From Bacteroidales bacterium (lineage in GTDB: Bacteria > Bacteroidota > Bacteroidia > Bacteroidales > Bacteroidaceae), in assembly GCA_012517855.1 (NCBI GenBank), contig JAAYUD010000011.1, forward strand, positions 62,001 to 126,000: a stretch of 64,000 nt of DNA. Direction: 5' to 3'. Positions 1 to 9,086 of the stretch are shown piece after piece. The notes beneath the pieces are model-generated. The model was not told the DNA's origin, ran no database searches, and saw only the letters and a list, made by a program, of their open reading frames with translations. The first letter of the stretch is position 1; each line of letters starts with the position of its first letter. The position numbers and the translations under genes were made by a program.

Positions 1-2775
1 TAGCGGCTGACGTACTTTGATGCTGACTTTGCGGCGCAATGCTAGTACCATAGATGTTATATCTTGAGCTATTTGCTGGCGGGCTTCCAAGTCACTATTG
101 ATGCACTTTTCGTTTGCGATAGGAAAATCGGCCAAGTGAACAGATAGATGTTTTCCATCATGCCCTGATACTGCTGTTAGATCAGAATAGAGCATATCCG
201 AATAGAATGGAGCGATAGGTGCCATCAGTTTGGCGACTGTCTCGAGACAAGTATATAGAGTCTGGTATGCTGAAAGTTTATCCTCTGTGAATTCTCCACC
301 CCAAAAACGTTTACGGTTTAGACGAACATACCAGTTGGATAGGTTGTCGCTGACAAAGTCCGAAATGAGTCTTCCAGCCTTAGTCGGCTCTAAGTTATTG
401 TATGCGAAATCTACTTTTTTGATAAGGGTATTCAGCAATGACAATATCCAACAATCTATTTCGGGACGCTTTTCGAAAGGAATATCAGCTTCTTTATATT
501 CAAATTCGTCAACATTGGCATACAATGCAAAGAATGAATAAGTATTGAACAATGTTCCGAAGAATTTACGACGTACTTCATCAATACCTTCCAAATCAAA
601 CTTCAAGTTATCCCAAGGAGCTGAGTTGGTAATCATGTACCAACGTACAGGATCGGCTCCGTATTTGTCCAAAGTGGCAAATGGATCAACGGTATTGCCT
701 ATACGTTTAGACATCTTGTTACCATTTTTATCAAGTACCAACCCGTTACTCATTACTGATTTGAAAGCGACGCTGTCGAATATCATCGTTGCAATGGCGT
801 GGAGTGTAAAGAACCAACCGCGTGTTTGATCTACGCCTTCGGCGATAAAGTCGGCAGGGAATACTTTTCCCGAATCCAACAATTCTTTATTTTCGAACGG
901 ATAGTGTATTTGAGCGTAAGGCATGGAACCAGAATCAAACCAAACGTCAATAAGGTCTGTTTCTCTTTTCATTGGTTTGCCGGAATCGGAAACTAATATC
1001 ACATCATCCACAAACGGACGGTGCAAATCTATTTTATTATAATTTTCTTCGGTATATGTGCCTGGTTGAAACCCTTTCTCTTTTAACGGATTCGATTTCA
1101 TTATACCGGCTTTTACCGATTTTTCTATTTCGTTATAGAGTTCTTCTACAGACTCTATGCATTTTTCGTCTTTATTGTCTTCGCTTCGCCAAACAGGTAA
1201 TGGAGTACCCCAAAAACGCGAACGGCTCAAATTCCAATCGTTCAAGTTTTCCAGCCATTTGCCAAAACGTCCTGTCCCTGTTGATTCGGGTTGCCAGCGA
1301 ATCGTTTTGTTGAGTTCGTACATCCTTTCTTTGCAAGCAGTCGACCGGATAAACCAACTGTCTAGCGGATAGTAAAGCACTGGCTTGTCAGTACGCCAGC
1401 AATGTGGATAACTATGAACGTGTTTCTCTATCTTGAAAGCCTGATTGTTCATCTTGAGCATCATGCATAAGCTGATGTCCAGTGTTTCATCTTTATCAGT
1501 TAGCTTCGGATCGTAGTCGTTCTTTACAAAACGACCGGCATATTCATTGTAGAGTTCTACATTCATATTTGCCTGAACGAATTCTTCATCCAGCTCTTCT
1601 ACCAAATAAAATTTACCAGTAAGATCTACCATCGGCCGAATCTCACCTTTCTTATTGATGAGCTGAATAGCAGGAACACCCGCTGCTTTTGCAACATTCG
1701 CATCATCTTGACCAAAGTTTGGCGCGATATGTACAATACCTGTACCATCTTCCGTCGTTACATAGTCACCGGGAATTACTCGAAAAGCTCCTTCTCCAGG
1801 ATTCACCCAAGGCATCAGTTGTTCATATTCCATGCCTACCAGGTCAGTACCTTTGTATTCTCCTACAATTTTGAAAGGAATGATTTTATCGCCTTCTTTG
1901 TAGTCTTCTAGTTTCATTCCGTCGGCTTTGTGATCAAAATAACCATATATACGCTCTTTTGCCATTACAACCGTAATAGGCTTGCCGGTATACATGTTAT
2001 ATGTTTGAACTGCTACATAGTCGATTTTTGGACCGACACAAAGCGCCGCATTCGAAGGCAATGTCCATGGAGTGGTAGTCCAAGCGATAAAGAATGGAGT
2101 TCCCCATTCAGCCATTTCAGGCTTCGGATTCTTCATCTTAAATTGAGCGGTGACAGTCGTGTCTTTTACTTCACGATAACAGCCTGGTAAATTCAATTCG
2201 TGTGAACTCAGTCCTGTTCCCGCAGCAGGAGAATAGGGCTGTACGGTATAACCTTTGTAAAGCAATCCTTTTTTGTGAAATTGTTTCAGTAGCCACCATA
2301 GCGTTTCAATGTAGCGGTTGTCGTATGTGATATAAGGTTGTTTCATGTCTACCCAATATCCCATTTTGTGAGTGACATCTTCCCATTCTTTGGTAAATTT
2401 CATCACATCTTTTCGGCATGTTGCATTATAATCTTTTACCGAAATAGTCTTACCTATATCTTCTTTGGTAATACCGAGTGTCTTCTCAACGCCCAGTTCA
2501 ACAGGTAGTCCATGTGTATCCCATCCGGCCTTACGGTGGACCTGATAACCTTTCATCGTTTTGTATCGGCAGACAATATCTTTAATGGAGCGAGCCATGA
2601 CGTGGTGAATGCCCGGCATGCCGTTGGCAGAAGGAGGACCTTCATAAAAAACGAAAGAAGGAGCGCCTTCACGTTCGGTCATACTTTTGGAAAACACGCT
2701 GTTCTCATCCCATTTCTTCAATACCTCTTTATTGATTTGCGAAAGGTTTAATTGTGAATGTTCGGTAAATTTCAT
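1..2775 (-). CDS. ileS: Isoleucyl-tRNA synthetase, 3' end outside window
   Basis: Charges tRNA-Ile with isoleucine in the cytoplasm. An uninterrupted reading frame of 925 codons starts at the ATG at 2775 (MKFTEHSQLNLSQINKEV) and is still open at base 1; the family in Bacteroides is about 1,140 residues, so the C-terminal tRNA-binding end is missing. The HIGH-like motif is seen as GMPGIHH near residue 50, and the class I KMSKS loop as KMSKRIGN near residue 690. The editing-domain threonine-rich stretch (AWTTTPWTLPSN) is present. The sequence resembles the long, eukaryote-like IleS type usual in Bacteroidetes. It lies 70 bp downstream of sdaA on the same strand. Identity is secure from the motifs. 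Confidence 0.97.
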   Translation of the reverse strand, partial: MKFTEHSQLNLSQINKEVLKKWDENSVFSKSMTEREGAPSFVFYEGPPSANGMPGIHHVMARSIKDIVCRYKTMKGYQVHRKAGWDTHGLPVELGVEKTLGITKEDIGKTISVKDYNATCRKDVMKFTKEWEDVTHKMGYWVDMKQPYITYDNRYIETLWWLLKQFHKKGLLYKGYTVQPYSPAAGTGLSSHELNLPGCYREVKDTTVTAQFKMKNPKPEMAEWGTPFFIAWTTTPWTLPSNAALCVGPKIDYVAVQTYNMYTGKPITVVMAKERIYGYFDHKADGMKLEDYKEGDKIIPFKIVGEYKGTDLVGMEYEQLMPWVNPGEGAFRVIPGDYVTTEDGTGIVHIAPNFGQDDANVAKAAGVPAIQLINKKGEIRPMVDLTGKFYLVEELDEEFVQANMNVELYNEYAGRFVKNDYDPKLTDKDETLDISLCMMLKMNNQAFKIEKHVHSYPHCWRTDKPVLYYPLDSWFIRSTACKERMYELNKTIRWQPESTGTGRFGKWLENLNDWNLSRSRFWGTPLPVWRSEDNKDEKCIESVEELYNEIEKSVKAGIMKSNPLKEKGFQPGTYTEENYNKIDLHRPFVDDVILVSDSGKPMKRETDLIDVWFDSGSMPYAQIHYPFENKELLDSGKVFPADFIAEGVDQTRGWFFTLHAIATMIFDSVAFKSVMSNGLVLDKNGNKMSKRIGNTVDPFATLDKYGADPVRWYMITNSAPWDNLKFDLEGIDEVRRKFFGTLFNTYSFFALYANVDEFEYKEADIPFEKRPEIDCWILSLLNTLIKKVDFAYNNLEPTKAGRLISDFVSDNLSNWYVRLNRKRFWGGEFTEDKLSAYQTLYTCLETVAKLMAPIAPFYSDMLYSDLTAVSGHDGKHLSVHLADFPIANEKCINSDLEARQQIAQDITSMVLALRRKVSIKVRQPL

Positions 2776-2845
2776 ATAGCAATAAAAATGTCTTATCTAA
2801 TTAAGGGTGCAAATTTACTAGAAAAAATAGCTTTAAACAATGATA

Positions 2846-4063
2846 TTAGTCAATTTTTTCATTATAGTCTTTGGCGAGTCCGCCAGTCGACGTTTCTTTA
2901 TAGAGTGACGGCAAGTCATGTCCCGTTTGTTTCATTACCTCAACGACCCGATCGAACGATACTCTGTGGATACCATCTGTGAATGATGAATATAGATTTG
3001 AGTCGAGAGCTCTGGCTGCTGCAAAAGCGTTTCGTTCGATACACGGTATTTGTACTAATCCGCATACCGGATCGCACGTCATTCCCAAGTGATGTTCCAA
3101 TCCCATTTCGGCAGAATATTCAATTTGCGAAGGTCCACCGCCAAAAAGTTGGTTCGATGCAGCCGATGCCATGGCGCATGCTACGCCCACTTCGCCCTGA
3201 CAACCAACGTCTGCTCCCGAGATGGAGGCGTTTTGTTTTACAATATTTCCGATGATGCCGGCTGTTGCAAGCGCTCTTAATATTCTTTTGTCGCTGAAAT
3301 CATGACTTTTTTGAAGGTGGTATAATACCGCTGGCAGCACTCCGCAGCTTCCACAAGTTGGTGCCGTTACAATTGTGCCTCCGGATGCATTCTGCTCACT
3401 TACTGCCAAAGCGTATGCAAATACCAATCCTCTAGATTGAAGGGATCGTTTATATCCTGAGGCTTTTATATAGTAAGTGTATGCTTTTCGAGGTAAATTT
3501 AGTGGCCCGGGCAGTACGCCTTCTGCTTCGAGTCCATTCTCGACAGAAGCTTTCATGTGGTCCCATACGTCAGCCAAGTAATCCCATATATCGCTTTCTT
3601 CGCATTGTCTCACATACTCCCAGTAGCTTCTTCCATTTGTTTCGCACCACTTCATTATCTCGGTCATGCTATTCATTTCGTATACTTCCTGGGTGTTGAA
3701 TCGATCTTCTTCACCTTTTCCTTCCGTTAGTGCTCCACCACCGACACTGTATACCGTCCATGAATCGGTAGGCTTGTTGTCTGCATCTAGTGCTTCGTAC
3801 TTCATTCCATTGGGATGGAAAGGAAGAAATATGGTCGGTTGCCATATTATTTCTACGGGAGCAATTATTTTCAGGACTTCAGTAATGGCCACGTCGGTCA
3901 TGTGTCCTTTGCCTGTTGCCGCTAGACTTCCGTATAGTGTTACACGGAATGATTTAGCGTCGTTGTGACTGTCACCAAAAATATGGGCAGCCTTTTGTGG
4001 TCCCATTGTATGGCTACTCGATGGTCCTTTCCCTATTCGATAGAGTTCTTTAAGTGATTTCAT
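2846..4063 (-). CDS. sdaA: L-serine ammonia-lyase (single-chain, iron-sulfur)
   Basis: Deaminates L-serine to pyruvate and ammonia in the cytoplasm. The 405-residue protein starts at MKSLKELYRIGKGPSSSHT; a longer frame to 4135 overlaps the 3' end of mutS2 and is not conserved-looking, so I chose 4063. The N-terminal GPSSSHTMGP motif and the cysteines of the 4Fe-4S cluster (TAPTCGSCGVLPA, DPVCGLVQIPC) match the fused alpha/beta type of serine dehydratase. Its start is 16 bp after the mutS2 stop, so the two are probably co-transcribed, with ileS possibly following. Confidence 0.93.
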   Translation of the reverse strand: MKSLKELYRIGKGPSSSHTMGPQKAAHIFGDSHNDAKSFRVTLYGSLAATGKGHMTDVAITEVLKIIAPVEIIWQPTIFLPFHPNGMKYEALDADNKPTDSWTVYSVGGGALTEGKGEEDRFNTQEVYEMNSMTEIMKWCETNGRSYWEYVRQCEESDIWDYLADVWDHMKASVENGLEAEGVLPGPLNLPRKAYTYYIKASGYKRSLQSRGLVFAYALAVSEQNASGGTIVTAPTCGSCGVLPAVLYHLQKSHDFSDKRILRALATAGIIGNIVKQNASISGADVGCQGEVGVACAMASAASNQLFGGGPSQIEYSAEMGLEHHLGMTCDPVCGLVQIPCIERNAFAAARALDSNLYSSFTDGIHRVSFDRVVEVMKQTGHDLPSLYKETSTGGLAKDYNEKID

Positions 4064-4079
4064 ATTTTTATATAGGTAT

Positions 4080-6608
4080 TTATAGATCGACAACTGTAAT
4101 GCCGGCACCTCCGAATTGTACATGCTCGTCGGCAAAATGCACTACACCGGGTACCGTCTGTAAGTATTGGCGTATCAGGGTACGCAAAATGCCCGTTCCT
4201 GTACCGTGTAATATTCTTACCCGGCTGATGCCTAGCAAAATGGCATCATCGACAAAGTAAGTTACGGCTTGGATGGCTTCATCGCCTCTCATACCTCTTA
4301 CATCTATATCTTGTCTGAAAGAGAGTTTCTTTTCGTGTATCTCATCTTGAGTTTCCTTACCTACGAACGATTTGACCGAAGAAGTCTCTTGTTTTGTAGG
4401 GGTAGCCCTTTCCAATTTACTTAGTTCTACAGTCGTTTTGATGCTGCCGAATACGACAATGGTTTTTTTGCCATTTATATCGACTATCTTTCCAACAGAA
4501 TTCTGTCCTTTGATACGGACGGTATCGTCTAGTTCAAGGGGCTTTTCTGTTTTCGGTTTAATGACGGTCGGAGCAGTCTTCTTTTTGTTTTCTTTTCGTT
4601 CTTTGTATCGTGTTTGTTTCTCTTGCAGACGTTGCATCTGACGCGAAATCAACAGCTCTTTTTCTTCGTCAGACGCTTTTTTGTTCACTGTCTCTTTGAA
4701 TTCTTCCAGTGTCTTACGAATCTCTTTGGTTTTCTCTTTTTCGGCTTGTGCTTCTTTGATGGAGCGAATCGTGTTTTCTATTAGGGCATTCGATTCCTGC
4801 AACATCTGCTTCGCTTCTTCCTTCGCTTTTTCGATGATCTCTTTTCGTTCTTTCTTTAGATCCTCAATTTCTGTCTGATAGCGAGTTGTTATATCTTCGA
4901 GTTGTTTCTCTTTTTGATGAATGGCTTGTCGTTTATTTTCCCAATAGCGTTTGTCGCGCACAATGTCTTGCAGATATTTATCCGAGTTGATATAATCGCT
5001 CCCTACCAATTCTGAAGCCTCTGCTATTACATCTTCCGGCAAACCGATCTTACGTGCTATCTCTACTGCAAAAGAACTTCCAGGATTTCCTATCTGAAGC
5101 TGAAATAGAGCTTGCATCAAATGTCTGTCGTAGAGCATTGCTCCGTTTACGACGCCTTCGTGGTCTTCTGCAAAATGTTTTAGATTTTGATAATGAGTTG
5201 TAATTACTCCGAAGGTAAGTTTCTCGTTGAATCGTTTCAAGACTGCTTCAGCAATAGCGCCTCCTATTTGTGGTTCGGTACCTCCGCCGAATTCATCAAT
5301 CAGTATCAGGCTTCGTTCATTGCATTGTTTCATCATCACCTTCATGTTAGTAAGGTGCGACGAGTAGGTGCTCAGGTCGTCTTCGATAGATTGTTCGTCG
5401 CCTATATCGATAAATATGTTATCAAATAGCCCTACATGGCTGCTTTCGCTCATCGGAACGAGCAAACCACATTGAAGCATATATTGTAGGAGTCCCACAG
5501 TTTTCAGACACACTGATTTGCCTCCTGCATTCGGACCCGATATCAGCAATATACGTCGTTTGCGAGTCAACTCAATGTCTAGTGGCACAACTTTCTTCTC
5601 ATGTTTGGCCAGCGATATTTGTAATAGAGGGTGAACGGCCATCGACCAATCGATGATTTGTTGGTTTTCTAAAACAGGTTTAATACCCTTTGTGCGGATA
5701 GCGAAACGAGCTTTCGCACGTATGTAGTCTATTATAGCCAAAAACTCATAAGAATCCAATAGACTGGGAACGAAAGGGCGTATTACTTTTGAGAAGTCAG
5801 TTAATATGCGTATAATCTCTCTACGCTCTTCGCTCTCCAACTCTCGAATGCGATTGTTTGCTTCGACCACTTGCTCCGGTTCAACAAAAACAGTTTTTCC
5901 ACTTGCCGACTCATCGTGAACAATACCTTTTATTTTCCGTTTCAATCCGGGAGCGACAGGAATCACCAACCGTCCATCACGCATAGCCGGTGTGACGTCT
6001 TTGTCAACAATTCCGTCGTTTTGAGCGCTATGCAATATGTTGGCAAGAGTGCGAGAGATTCCGTTCATAGTCGAAGCGAGCTTCCTGCGAATTCGCAATA
6101 ATTCTGGAGAGGCACTATCTTTTATCTTGCCATATTTATCTAAAATCTTGTTGATCTGCGATACCAATTGTGGAAAGGCCATTACGTCTTTGGCCAACTG
6201 TCGCAAAGCAGGGTAGGGATAATTCGATTCGTCCGTAGCTTCTTCCTCTTCCTCTATCTCTACATTGTCTTTTCTTCTTTTCAAGAATACAACAATTGCA
6301 CTGATTGTCGCAAGCGAGCGTTGTAGGTTGAATAGTTCTTCCTCTTCGAGGTACATGCCTTCCACCTTAATTCGTTTGAGCGAACTACGCACATCGAAGA
6401 AATATTGGTCTGGAAAATCATCTTCTTCCTGAAGTATGCGAACAAATTCATTCGTCTCATTCAACTCTCTGTCCACTCTGTTATAGGTGCAAGAAAATTC
6501 CATCTCTTCCACTTTCTGCCTGCCAAGCGCACTCAAACATTGATCCGCGAGCATCTCACGAACCAAATTAAAACCAATTTTTATTTCGAAATTTTGTGGA
6601 TAAATCAT
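4080..6608 (-). CDS. mutS2: Endonuclease MutS2
   Basis: MutS2-family ATPase with a C-terminal Smr nuclease domain; members suppress homologous recombination and, in Firmicutes, act on collided ribosomes. The 842-residue protein begins at MIYPQNFEIKIGFN; a purine-rich GAAGAAAG stretch precedes this ATG and supports it over the upstream in-frame ATG at 6653. Seen in order: an N-terminal lever/clamp region, a Walker A motif SGPNAGGKS, a Walker B region LILIDEFGGGTEP, a charged coiled coil rich in K and E, and the Smr domain with DVRGMRGDEA and HGTGTGILR near the C terminus. Length is as expected for the family. Confidence 0.95.
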   Translation of the reverse strand: MIYPQNFEIKIGFNLVREMLADQCLSALGRQKVEEMEFSCTYNRVDRELNETNEFVRILQEEDDFPDQYFFDVRSSLKRIKVEGMYLEEEELFNLQRSLATISAIVVFLKRRKDNVEIEEEEEATDESNYPYPALRQLAKDVMAFPQLVSQINKILDKYGKIKDSASPELLRIRRKLASTMNGISRTLANILHSAQNDGIVDKDVTPAMRDGRLVIPVAPGLKRKIKGIVHDESASGKTVFVEPEQVVEANNRIRELESEERREIIRILTDFSKVIRPFVPSLLDSYEFLAIIDYIRAKARFAIRTKGIKPVLENQQIIDWSMAVHPLLQISLAKHEKKVVPLDIELTRKRRILLISGPNAGGKSVCLKTVGLLQYMLQCGLLVPMSESSHVGLFDNIFIDIGDEQSIEDDLSTYSSHLTNMKVMMKQCNERSLILIDEFGGGTEPQIGGAIAEAVLKRFNEKLTFGVITTHYQNLKHFAEDHEGVVNGAMLYDRHLMQALFQLQIGNPGSSFAVEIARKIGLPEDVIAEASELVGSDYINSDKYLQDIVRDKRYWENKRQAIHQKEKQLEDITTRYQTEIEDLKKERKEIIEKAKEEAKQMLQESNALIENTIRSIKEAQAEKEKTKEIRKTLEEFKETVNKKASDEEKELLISRQMQRLQEKQTRYKERKENKKKTAPTVIKPKTEKPLELDDTVRIKGQNSVGKIVDINGKKTIVVFGSIKTTVELSKLERATPTKQETSSVKSFVGKETQDEIHEKKLSFRQDIDVRGMRGDEAIQAVTYFVDDAILLGISRVRILHGTGTGILRTLIRQYLQTVPGVVHFADEHVQFGGAGITVVDL

Positions 6609-6703
6609 ATATCTTTCTTCTCGTTGTCTATCGAATTTGCTACAAAAATACAACTAATTTCATAAAAAATTCTCTTTCCTTCTTGTAGAATTAAAAACAT
6701 TTG

Positions 6704-6711
6704 TACCTATG
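6704..6711 (+). promoter_or_regulatory. Degraded -7 element of the tRNA-Ser duplicate
   Basis: TACCTATG lies 37 bp before the tRNA-like sequence. The intact tRNA-Ser at 7894 has TACCTTTG at almost the same distance, so this is a one-base variant of the Bacteroides TAnnTTTG element. Weak evidence of reduced promoter function. Confidence 0.4.
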
Positions 6712-6748
6712 CACGCTTTAAAAGAAAAGGACTCTTTAAAAAGAGTCC

Positions 6749-6831
6749 GGAGAGGTGGCTGAGTGGTCGATAGCGGCGGTCTTGAAAACCGTTGTGCCTT
6801 AAGGTCCCTCGGGTTCGGATTCCTCTCTCCA
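6749..6831 (+). pseudogene. Decayed duplicate of tRNA-Ser(UGA)
   Basis: The first 47 bases are identical to the intact tRNA-Ser at 7894, including the anticodon loop CTTGAAA. The 3' half has diverged: the variable arm no longer forms the clean GTACC/GGTAC hairpin, the T loop is TTCGGAT instead of TTCGAAT (the invariant A58 is replaced), only about three of five T-stem pairs can form, and the discriminator base is A where serine tRNAs normally have G. About 45 bp upstream is also shared with the intact copy. I infer a tandem duplication with the first copy decaying. A tRNA finder might still score it as a weak tRNA-Ser. Confidence 0.7.
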
Positions 6832-6914
6832 CAAAATAGAATATTGGGAGTTCAAGATTCTATTTCTTTTTGTCGCTATTATTGTTCTTTTACAATAATC
6901 AATACTGTTGATCT

Positions 6915-7526
6915 CTAATACCCGTATTCTCCTTTCAATAGAATGAGTTCTATTCTATTCTCGTCGAATTGTCCTTGTATTTTTGTGAAGTAGTTGCATA
7001 TCTTCGTCTTCGATTTGCAATCTACGCAATGTCCCGCCTTTACGCATGGATTGTTTTTGGCGCAGCGTATGTTGTCCAGTGGGGCAGCTATCGTTCTCAT
7101 TCGCTCAAGAGCCGATTGCTCATCGTCTACCACTTTGTTGGTTCCCGCTATTAGATAAACTTTGCGGGGTCCGTATAGCATGGGAGCTACTCTGCTGCCG
7201 TTGCCGTCGATATTGAATAGGCAGCCATTGGCGCTGATGGCATTTACACTGGAAAGGAAGAAGTCTGCATCGAAATTTTTCAGATAGATGTTTCGCTTCT
7301 CTTCTTTTGTCAGCCTCTTGTCGTACTTGTCGAGAAAGGTATAGGTTTCTCTTCTCAAGAAATCGTATACTCCTGTCGTCTCCAATGTGACCGAATCGCC
7401 TACTCCGACAACGCTATGAGCCGGCATATTGTTCTTCAAGAAGCAGAGCAATTCATGACTGTCTTCCAGAACCGTTACTTTGATATTGTTCTTCTTGAAA
7501 TTCTTTATTATGATGTCTATGTCCAT
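6915..7526 (-). CDS. LUD-domain protein (LutC/YkgG-like)
   Basis: Protein of 203 residues with the LUD (lactate utilization, DUF162) fold: the N-terminal helix MDIDIIIKNFKKNNIKV, the VVGVGDSVTLETTGVYDFLR segment, FFLSSVNAISANGCL and YLIAGTNKVVDD are characteristic. LUD proteins such as LutC take part in L-lactate oxidation complexes or act alone as small subunits of unknown role. A cysteine group near the C terminus (NPCVKAGHCVDC) is typical of the stand-alone Bacteroides-type members. It sits alone between the two tRNA-Ser copies, with no lutA or lutB nearby, so the physiological role is open. Confidence 0.8.
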   Translation of the reverse strand: MDIDIIIKNFKKNNIKVTVLEDSHELLCFLKNNMPAHSVVGVGDSVTLETTGVYDFLRRETYTFLDKYDKRLTKEEKRNIYLKNFDADFFLSSVNAISANGCLFNIDGNGSRVAPMLYGPRKVYLIAGTNKVVDDEQSALERMRTIAAPLDNIRCAKNNPCVKAGHCVDCKSKTKICNYFTKIQGQFDENRIELILLKGEYGY

Positions 7527-7893
7527 AACTATCTATCCTCTTTCGTTTGCTTTAATACCTGTTCGTCTCGGTTATGACTGCTATTCTTTCAGCGCTCGTA
7601 TCTTTCAGTGATTATGTTCGTACTCAATCATTGCTGGAGAATGTTTCATAACAGTACCATCTTTCACAAAAGTACAAAAGATGCGATGAAAAGCAATCCT
7701 TTTGTCTGCTTTGCGTGGTATATTTAATATTCTTTCTTTGTATTCAGAACCATTATTAATCATTGAAATAGCTTGGTGAAAATTAGAAATAGACTTTTTT
7801 CTTCAAAAAAATGCATTTGGAATTAGGAATATTCAAAAATAAAATATTACCTTTGCAACGCTTTAAGAGAAAAGCACTCCCTAAAAAGAGTTC
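7527..7893. other. Intergenic region upstream of tRNA-Ser
   Basis: Between the LUD gene start and the tRNA. It carries the promoter -7 element TACCTTTG at 7848-7855 for the tRNA; I see no convincing TTTG at the right distance upstream. Nothing else stands out. Confidence 0.5.
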
Positions 7894-7978
7894 GGAGAGG
7901 TGGCTGAGTGGTCGATAGCGGCGGTCTTGAAAACCGTTGTACCGCAAGGTACCCGGGGTTCGAATCCCTGTCTCTCCG
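7894..7978 (+). tRNA. tRNA-Ser(UGA)
   Basis: Acceptor stem GGAGAGG pairs with TCTCTCC, the discriminator is G, the anticodon loop is CTTGAAA (anticodon TGA), the long variable arm forms GTACC-GCAA-GGTAC, and the T arm has TTCGAAT with five pairs. This is a complete class II tRNA. CCA is not encoded. It is followed by a hairpin terminator and, 156 bp on, by a copy of its own last 15 bases. Confidence 0.93.
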
Positions 7979-7981
7979 CAA

Positions 7982-8026
7982 TAAACGTCCAAATTGCTGA
8001 TATATAGCATTTGGGCGTTTTTTTAT
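7982..8026 (+). terminator. Rho-independent terminator after tRNA-Ser
   Basis: An imperfect stem (AACGTCCAAATTGC against GCATTTGGGCGTT) with an 8-base loop is followed by seven T. Confidence 0.7.
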
Positions 8027-8135
8027 TGTTGAAATCGGACAGATTTCGGACAAATATAGCTATAAATGATTTAAGAATGGAATAATAATAAATTAAGAAT
8101 CAACGTATTATATCAAGCGAAAATTTGTTGGTGAG

Positions 8136-8150
8136 TCCCTGTCTCTCCGC
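8136..8150 (+). other. 15-bp copy of the tRNA-Ser 3' end (att-like scar)
   Basis: TCCCTGTCTCTCCGC is an exact direct repeat of the tRNA-Ser 3' end at 7965-7979. Repeats of a tRNA 3' end are what tyrosine-recombinase elements leave at their far border. Here the two copies are only 156 bp apart with no integrase between them, so an intact element is absent; I infer a remnant of a past insertion and excision or deletion. Confidence 0.6.
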
Positions 8151-8185
8151 TGAAAAGTGAAGCCAAAAGGTGACGCCAAGAAACT

Positions 8186-8220
8186 ACACCCTACAAAATC
8201 AATGATTTGTAGGGTTTCCT
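8186..8220 (+). terminator. Hairpin next to the att-like repeat
   Basis: ACCCTACAAAATCA pairs with TGATTTGTAGGGTTT around a very short loop. It lies 36 bp beyond the tRNA 3'-end repeat, in a stretch (8151-8322) that resembles the non-coding end of a Bacteroides integrative element. It could terminate transcription from either side. Confidence 0.5.
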
Positions 8221-8322
8221 TTGTTTATACGGTTCCCGTCGGGAGCCACGAAAAGGCCAAAACTATACTACTTCTGTGACCAAATCGTGACCTATTCCAA
8301 ATTTTGGGAAATCGGTTATAAA

Positions 8323-8495
8323 ATCATAAACTACTTCGACAGCTTCGGCGTGCCCTGTAATCTTCTTACAAACCTCTTTATGGGTAGGGGGCTCGGTCTT
8401 ATCGCCAATATATCTCGACTCAGCAGAGATAACTTCCAGTTGCTGCTGTATCAGGCGTTCGACTACCAAAAACAACCTCCGGCAAAGGTTGCGTT
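8323..8495 (-). pseudogene. Truncated msrA half of a former MsrB-MsrA fusion
   Basis: Immediately after the msrB stop codon the same reading frame continues as NATFAGGCFW, which contains the MsrA catalytic motif GCFW. A second stop follows, and after a one-base shift the MsrA reading resumes as VERLIQQQLEVISAES, then a TEPPTHKEVCKKITGHAEAV segment that matches the family's GY-GG-T-P-Y-VC-TGHAE region. Similarity ends near 8323, where the DNA changes to the tRNA-linked remnant. So the MsrA part has a nonsense codon (TAG, 8496-8498), a frameshift near 8467 and loss of its C-terminal half. Bacteroides commonly encode a bifunctional MsrB/MsrA protein, which supports decay of a fusion. Confidence 0.75.
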
Positions 8496-8942
8496 CTACT
8501 TTTTTGTGGCAGGTATAAACTCCAGCGAAATAGAGTTCACGCAATGGCGTGTATTCTTATAGGTAAACCCTTCACCCTCGAATACGTGACCGAGGTGTCC
8601 GCCACATTTGGCACAAATAATCTCGGTACGTTTTCCATCGGCATCGGGAACACGCTTTACTGCTCCCTTTATCTCATCGTCGAACGACGGCCATCCGCAA
8701 CCCGAATCAAACTTATCGCTTGATTTATAGAGCTCTGCTCCACATTTCTTACAGGTGTAGGTCCCTGCCTCCTTGAAATTATAATACTTACCGCTATATG
8801 GGCGTTCCGTACCTTTATCTTCAATTACATACTTCTCTTCTGCTGTTAGCTTTTTCATTTTTACCTCCTTTTTACTTTGTTGTGCCGAGCATTGGCAACT
8901 ACTCATTAACACAGCAATAAACAAAATTATTATCTGTTTCAT
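8496..8942 (-). CDS. msrB: Peptide-methionine (R)-S-oxide reductase MsrB, lipoprotein
   Basis: Reduces methionine-R-sulfoxide in proteins. The 148-residue protein has a lipoprotein signal with lipobox LMSSC near residue 16, so it acts in the periplasm or at a membrane surface. Zinc-binding pairs CKKC and CAKC, the GCGWPSF motif, GGHLGHVF and the catalytic cysteine in [11 protein letters not shown] are all present. The frame ends at a TAG right where an MsrA domain would begin, and broken MsrA sequence follows; the product is therefore the surviving B half of what was probably a two-domain enzyme. Confidence 0.9.
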   Translation of the reverse strand: MKQIIILFIAVLMSSCQCSAQQSKKEVKMKKLTAEEKYVIEDKGTERPYSGKYYNFKEAGTYTCKKCGAELYKSSDKFDSGCGWPSFDDEIKGAVKRVPDADGKRTEIICAKCGGHLGHVFEGEGFTYKNTRHCVNSISLEFIPATKK

Positions 8943-9086
8943 AACGGATCGAGTTTTATCAAATATTCTTAATCATATACTATATCACGCATCCATCGAA
9001 AATCGAAGACCAGCCCACTAAGTGACAATTCCACCTTGGCGGCTGTATCAAACTAATATATAAATAGATTTACAAATTCTTTTATA

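Noticed and set aside
7783-8053. Two minus-strand frames of 68 and 75 residues with [11 protein letters not shown] and RPLSHLSE-like text
   Set aside because: They are antisense readings of tRNA-Ser; this text is a well-known artefact of tRNA antisense translation.
7965-8150. Intact integrative element between the tRNA 3' end and its repeat
   Set aside because: Only 156 bp separate the two copies and no integrase or cargo lies between; it is at most a scar.
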